NCBI GenBank assembly: GCA_016649455.1
Contig: JAENXO010000082.1
Location: forward strand, 1 to 8,923
DNA: 8,923 bases
Direction: 5' to 3'
Source of the DNA: Gemmatimonadota bacterium
GTDB taxonomy: Bacteria; Gemmatimonadota; Gemmatimonadetes; Palauibacterales; Palauibacteraceae
The notes under the pieces were generated by a model, which saw only the letters and a list, made by a program, of their open reading frames with translations, searched no databases and was not told the origin of the DNA. The translations under genes were made by a program, and so were the position numbers. Below are positions 5,272-8,923 of the stretch, in pieces. Position 1 is the first letter of the stretch, and each line of letters opens with the position of its first letter.

Positions 5272-6317
5272 CGCTCCCCACCCAGCCAGGCTCGGAACAG
5301 GGCCGGATCGAGGTTGCCGCCCGACAGGACCGCGCAGGTCTCACCTTCCGCCGCCATCGGCACGCGGCCCGAAAGAAGCGCGGCAACCGTCGCTGCGCCG
5401 CTCGGCTCCACTACCAGCCGCTGCCCGTAGCACCACACGACCGCGCGGCGGATGCTCTCATCGTCAACCAGGACCACGTCGTCCACATTCTCCTGAACGT
5501 GGGCGAACGTCAGATCTCCGGGACGAACCGGCTTCAGGCCATCCGCGATCGAATCGACCTGCTCGAGCGTGATCGGGAAGCCGACATCGAGCGAGCGTCT
5601 CATCTTCGGGGCACCTTCCGGCTCCACGCCCACGATGCGCGTCCCGGGAGACAGCGCGCGGATCGCCGCAGACACACCCGCGATCAGACCGCCGCCGCCG
5701 ATCGGGACCAGGACCAGTGCTAGCGGTCCTACTTCCGGTCTCGCGTTGACCCGCCTTGCCCGCTCCTCGGCCAGCTGCTCGTGGATCTCGAGTCCGGCCG
5801 TCCCCTGCCCGGCAATGATCTCGGGATGATCGAAAGGTGGGACCATGACCCCTCCTTCCTCCGCCAGGATCGCCTCGGCCCGAGCCTTCCGCTCAACCGT
5901 CGTGGTACCCGCTTCCTCCACCCGGGCACCGTAGGCGAGCGTCGCGGCCCGCTTGACCGGGGGAGCGTCGGTCGGCATCACGACCGTGGCAGGGACGCCG
6001 AATTCCCGCGCGCTCCAGGCAACGGCCTGGGCGTGGTTGCCGGAGGAATAGGTGACGACACCGTCGGACAGGGCACTCGGGTCCTGCGCTGACAGGAAGT
6101 TGTACGCTCCGCGCAGCTTGAAGGCGCCGACGTGCTGCAGGCTCTCGGCCTTCAGCCACAGCCGGCCGGACGGCCGGTCGTCCGCCGTCGAGTGCCCCGA
6201 CGCACCACTGGCGAACGGCGCATCCAGCAGCGGGGTCCGACGCGCGACGGGCCGGATTCGCTCCGCGGCTCGACGGATCGCATCGAGACCGACCAGGCTC
6301 GCTGGCGACTGACTCAA
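5268..6317 (-). CDS. Threonine/serine dehydratase-like PLP enzyme (fold type II), no ACT domain
   Basis: This 349-aa enzyme is predicted to deaminate threonine or serine (giving 2-oxobutyrate or pyruvate plus ammonia) or a related hydroxy-amino acid. The PLP lysine is K67 in GAFKLRGAYN (64-73). The cofactor carboxyl-binding loop is SSGNHAQA (91-98), the phosphate-binding loop is GGGGL (208-212), and the C-terminal SGGN (332-335) supplies the serine facing the pyridine nitrogen. The protein ends right after the catalytic domain, so it lacks the ACT-like domain that gives isoleucine feedback in biosynthetic IlvA. It therefore fits a catabolic threonine dehydratase, serine racemase or threo-3-hydroxyaspartate lyase. 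A short hydrophilic insert (about 37-51, SGASGHSTADDRPSG) precedes the PLP site. The start is placed at a TTG one base after the gyrA stop (TGAGTTG), with GGAG 7 nt upstream; an in-frame TTG at 6353 would overlap gyrA by 35 nt. Confidence 0.88.
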   Translation of the reverse strand: MSQSPASLVGLDAIRRAAERIRPVARRTPLLDAPFASGASGHSTADDRPSGRLWLKAESLQHVGAFKLRGAYNFLSAQDPSALSDGVVTYSSGNHAQAVAWSAREFGVPATVVMPTDAPPVKRAATLAYGARVEEAGTTTVERKARAEAILAEEGGVMVPPFDHPEIIAGQGTAGLEIHEQLAEERARRVNARPEVGPLALVLVPIGGGGLIAGVSAAIRALSPGTRIVGVEPEGAPKMRRSLDVGFPITLEQVDSIADGLKPVRPGDLTFAHVQENVDDVVLVDDESIRRAVVWCYGQRLVVEPSGAATVAALLSGRVPMAAEGETCAVLSGGNLDPALFRAWLGGER

Positions 6318-6318
6318 C

Positions 6319-8865
6319 TCACGACTCCGGAGAATCTGCGGTCGGGCTTTCAACCGCCGCGATTTCGGCTGTCAGGGTCTCATCCCCTCCGCCTTCCTGA
6401 TCCAGTTCGACCAGTTCCTCCAGCTCGTCATCGTCCAGGTCCGGAATAATCCTGGCCACGTCCATCACCTCGTCGCGTCTGTCGAGCGAGACCAACCGGA
6501 CACCCTGCGTGTTTCGGCCGATTACGCGGATCTGCGACGCCGACTGGCGGTTAATCACACCAGCCCGGGTTACGAGCATCAACTCGTCCTCGTCGGTTAC
6601 CTCCTTGACCGCGATCACTTCGCCCGTTTTCGGCGTCAGACGGAGATTGATCAGACCCTTTCCGCCTCGCCGCTGGGTCCGGTACTCGCCCACGGAGGTC
6701 CGCTTGCCCATTCCGAGCCGGGTCACCGTGAGGACCGAAGCGTCCCGCCGGTCAACGACCATTCCGACCACCGCATCGCCCTTCGCAAGGCGAATCCCCC
6801 GGACACCGCGCGTCGCCCGCCCCATCACACGCGCGTCCGATTCGGCGAACCGGATCGATTTTCCGAGTCGGGTCGCGAGGAGAACGTTGTTGTCGCCGCT
6901 CGTCAGCTGGACGTCGATCAGCCGATCGCCCTCGACGATGTTGATCGCGTTGATACCTACGGTCCGCACGTTGGAGTAGGCCGCGAGACTCGTCTTCTTC
7001 ACCAGCCCGTCCTGCGTGGCGAAGAACAGGTACTGGTCTTCCGGAAACTCCCTCACCCGGACGATCGACGCGATCTGCTCGTCCTTCTCGATGTTCAGCA
7101 GGTTCACGATCGGCTTGCCGCGAGACATGCGGGAGGCCGGCGGAATCTGGTGCACCTTCAGCCAGTAGAGCTGGCCATGCGCCGTGATCACGAGCAGATA
7201 GTCGTGGGTCGAAGCCACGAACAGGTGCTCCACCCAGTCCTCTTCCTTGGTGCTCATCCCCGCGATCCCGCGTCCGCCGCGTCGCTGCTGTCTGTAGGTG
7301 GCCGGCGGGATCCGCTTGATGTAGCCCTCGTGGCTGACCGTGATCACCATCTCCTCGTCGGCGATCAGGTCCTCGGCCCGGAAGCTCGCTGCCGTGCCCA
7401 CGATCTCGGTCCGCCTGTCGTCTCCGTACCGATCCGTGAACTGACGGAGCTCCTCGCGAATCATGGACATCCGCAGTTCGCGCGAGTCGAGCAGGGCTTC
7501 GAGCTCTTCGATCAGCGCTCGCAACTCCCGCAGCTCATCCTCGAGCTTCTCGATCTCGAGACCCGTGAGTCGCGACAGGCGCATCGCGAGGATCGCGCCC
7601 GCCTGTTCCTGGGTCAGCTCGAATCGGGACTGAAGATTGTCGGAGGCATCCGGGGAGTCTTTCGACCCGCGAATGATCGCGACGACCTCGTCGATGTTGT
7701 CGACTGCGATCTTGAGCCCCTCGAGGATGTGCTCGCGAGCCTTCGCCGCCGCCAGGTCGTGCTCGCTCCTTCGCACGACCACCTCGTGGCGGTGATCGAT
7801 GAAGTGCTGGAGGATCTCCTTCAGGTCCATCACCTTCGGAACGCCGTCCACCAGCGCGAGCATGATGACGCCGAACGTGGACTGCATCTGCGTGTGCTTG
7901 AACAGCTGGTTGAGGACGATCTGCGGAATCGCGTCCCGCTTCAGGTCCACGACGATTCGGATTCCGTCTCGATCGGACTCGTCCCTGAGATCCGCGATGT
8001 CCTCGGTGCGACGGTCCCGGACGAGCTGCGCGATCTGCTCGATCAAGCGGCTCTTGTTGACCATGAACGGGATCTCGGTCACCACGATCCGCTCGCCGAC
8101 GTTCGGCCGCTCCTCGAAGTGGGCCCGTGCCCGGATCACTACTCGTCCGCGACCCAGCGTGTAGGCGTCCCGGATCCCGTCCAGCCCGTACACCAGGCCG
8201 GCGGTCGGAAAGTCCGGGCCCTTCACGTGCTCCATCAGATCTTCGACCGTGGCGTCGGGGTCCTGGATCAACAGATCGACCGCCGCGACGACTTCCCGGA
8301 GATTGTGCGGAGGAATGTTGGTGGCCATCCCCACCGCGATTCCCGATGAGCCGTTGATCAGCAGGTTGGGAGGCAGCGACGGCAGGACAACGGGTTCCTG
8401 GAGCTGATCATCGAAGTTCGGGATGAAATCGACCGTGGACCGGTCGATGTCGGACAGCATTTCCGTCGCGATCGATTCCAGACGCGCTTCGGTGTACCGA
8501 TACGCCGCTGCACTGTCACCATCGATCGAGCCGAAGTTTCCCTGGCCGTCGATCAGCGGATAACGAAGCGAGAAGTCCTGCACCATCCGGACGAGCGAAT
8601 CGTACACGGCGGAATCGCCGTGTGGATGGTACTTGCCCAGTACGTCACCCACGACCGTCGCGGCCTTCTTATACGGTCGGCTCGGCGACAGCCCGAGCTC
8701 GTGCATCGCATACAGGATACGTCTGTGAACGGGCTTGAGCCCGTCCCGCACGTCGGGCAGTGCCCGCTGCACTATGACGCTCATCGAGTAGTCGATGAAC
8801 GACTCCCGCATCTCATCTTCGAGCAGACGCTGCTCGATCCGCTCCGTGCGCTCTTCGATCTCCAT
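6319..8865 (-). CDS. gyrA: DNA gyrase subunit A
   Basis: This 848-aa subunit cuts and rejoins DNA in the GyrA2GyrB2 complex, introducing negative supercoils. The breakage-reunion domain (about 20-500) begins with the typical SFIDYSMSVIVQRALPDVRDGLKPVHRR. The catalytic tyrosine is Y124 in AAYRYTEARLE (Y122 in E. coli). The quinolone-resistance region reads YHPHGDSAVYDSLVRM, with S85 and D89 at the E. coli S83 and D87 sites, so the classic resistance changes are absent. The C-terminal wrapping domain (about 505-808) carries the GyrA box QRRGGRG at 527-533, which separates gyrase from topoisomerase IV ParC. A second copy, QRRGGKG, lies at 731-737. The tail from about 809 is strongly acidic (DLDDDELEELVELDQE), as in forms whose tail tunes supercoiling. 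The ATG at 8863-8865 has CGGAG 3 nt upstream. It appears to lead a five-gene operon. Confidence 0.98.
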   Translation of the reverse strand: MEIEERTERIEQRLLEDEMRESFIDYSMSVIVQRALPDVRDGLKPVHRRILYAMHELGLSPSRPYKKAATVVGDVLGKYHPHGDSAVYDSLVRMVQDFSLRYPLIDGQGNFGSIDGDSAAAYRYTEARLESIATEMLSDIDRSTVDFIPNFDDQLQEPVVLPSLPPNLLINGSSGIAVGMATNIPPHNLREVVAAVDLLIQDPDATVEDLMEHVKGPDFPTAGLVYGLDGIRDAYTLGRGRVVIRARAHFEERPNVGERIVVTEIPFMVNKSRLIEQIAQLVRDRRTEDIADLRDESDRDGIRIVVDLKRDAIPQIVLNQLFKHTQMQSTFGVIMLALVDGVPKVMDLKEILQHFIDHRHEVVVRRSEHDLAAAKAREHILEGLKIAVDNIDEVVAIIRGSKDSPDASDNLQSRFELTQEQAGAILAMRLSRLTGLEIEKLEDELRELRALIEELEALLDSRELRMSMIREELRQFTDRYGDDRRTEIVGTAASFRAEDLIADEEMVITVSHEGYIKRIPPATYRQQRRGGRGIAGMSTKEEDWVEHLFVASTHDYLLVITAHGQLYWLKVHQIPPASRMSRGKPIVNLLNIEKDEQIASIVRVREFPEDQYLFFATQDGLVKKTSLAAYSNVRTVGINAINIVEGDRLIDVQLTSGDNNVLLATRLGKSIRFAESDARVMGRATRGVRGIRLAKGDAVVGMVVDRRDASVLTVTRLGMGKRTSVGEYRTQRRGGKGLINLRLTPKTGEVIAVKEVTDEDELMLVTRAGVINRQSASQIRVIGRNTQGVRLVSLDRRDEVMDVARIIPDLDDDELEELVELDQEGGGDETLTAEIAAVESPTADSPES
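6655..6675 (-). other. Second GyrA-box-like motif in the gyrase C-terminal domain
   Basis: These seven codons encode QRRGGKG (residues 731-737), repeating the canonical GyrA box QRRGGRG found at 7267-7287 (residues 527-533). Both copies are preceded by a YR-x-Q context (TYRQQRRGG and EYRTQRRGG). Related but weaker motifs are known in other blades of the pinwheel; here the match to the canonical box is full. Confidence 0.7.
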
Positions 8866-8903
8866 GGACTCCGCTTCGCGATCGGTTCACCGGGTTCCGG
8901 GCT

Positions 8904-8918
8904 CCGTCCAGTGGACGG
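8904..8918. repeat. Short palindrome upstream of gyrA
   Basis: CCGTCCA and TGGACGG flank a single central base, giving 7-bp arms. As a hairpin it would be a 5-bp stem with a 5-nt loop. It lies 38 nt upstream of the gyrA start. It may be an operator-like site, the end of an upstream gene's terminator, or chance. I cannot call any gene in 8866-8923: two of the three - strand frames stay open and the third meets a TGA, so a gene end there is possible but unsupported. Confidence 0.3.
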
Positions 8919-8923
8919 GGCGC

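Noticed and set aside
7150..8349. 399-codon open frame on the + strand inside gyrA
   Set aside because: It is antisense to the highly conserved gyrase coding region. The His/Asp/Val/Leu-rich composition is typical of a mirror frame.

Overview
The window is GC-rich bacterial chromosomal DNA. It holds one complete gene on the + strand and seven on the - strand, packed head to tail with almost no spacing, plus an 18-codon gene end at the left edge. The short RpoD/SigA-type sigma factor (287 aa, no region 1.1), the DsbA plus VKOR oxidative-folding pair in place of DsbA plus DsbB, and the frequent GTG and TTG starts suggest a free-living GC-rich lineage. Gemmatimonadota or a related phylum would fit, but that placement is inference from gene style, not a proven identification.

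Layout. Positions 1-57 carry the last codons of a + strand gene. Positions 58-194 are a leader with two mutually exclusive hairpins and a perfect Shine-Dalgarno sequence that has no usable start beside it. Positions 195-1058 encode the sigma factor. A 16-bp GC-rich hairpin (1093-1128) then separates it from the convergent - strand genes and probably terminates transcription from both sides.

The - strand reads, in transcription order from the right edge: gyrA (8865-6319); a short threonine/serine dehydratase-like PLP enzyme (6317-5268); a class I glutamine-amidotransferase-like peptidase C26/PuuD-family hydrolase (5271-4528); a HAD-family phosphatase (4526-3834); an unrecognised tail-anchored membrane protein (3837-2434); a 110-nt gap; then a membrane-anchored DsbA-like thiol oxidoreductase (2323-1601) and a VKOR family protein (1604-1158). 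The first five genes are joined by ATGA overlaps or TGA-N-start junctions, so they look like one translationally coupled transcript starting at or before gyrA. The dsbA-vkor pair overlaps by GTGA and could be read from its own promoter in the 110-nt gap or by read-through.

Functionally, the DsbA-like protein would oxidise cysteines of exported proteins, and VKOR would reoxidise it and pass electrons to quinone. The gyrA-led operon mixes DNA supercoiling with small-molecule metabolism (amino-acid deamination, gamma-glutamyl hydrolysis, phosphate ester hydrolysis) and a membrane protein of unknown role. I see no mobile element, CRISPR array, tRNA or rRNA. I found no convincing new multi-gene system; the best candidate for new biology is the uncharacterised tail-anchored protein at 2434-3837.
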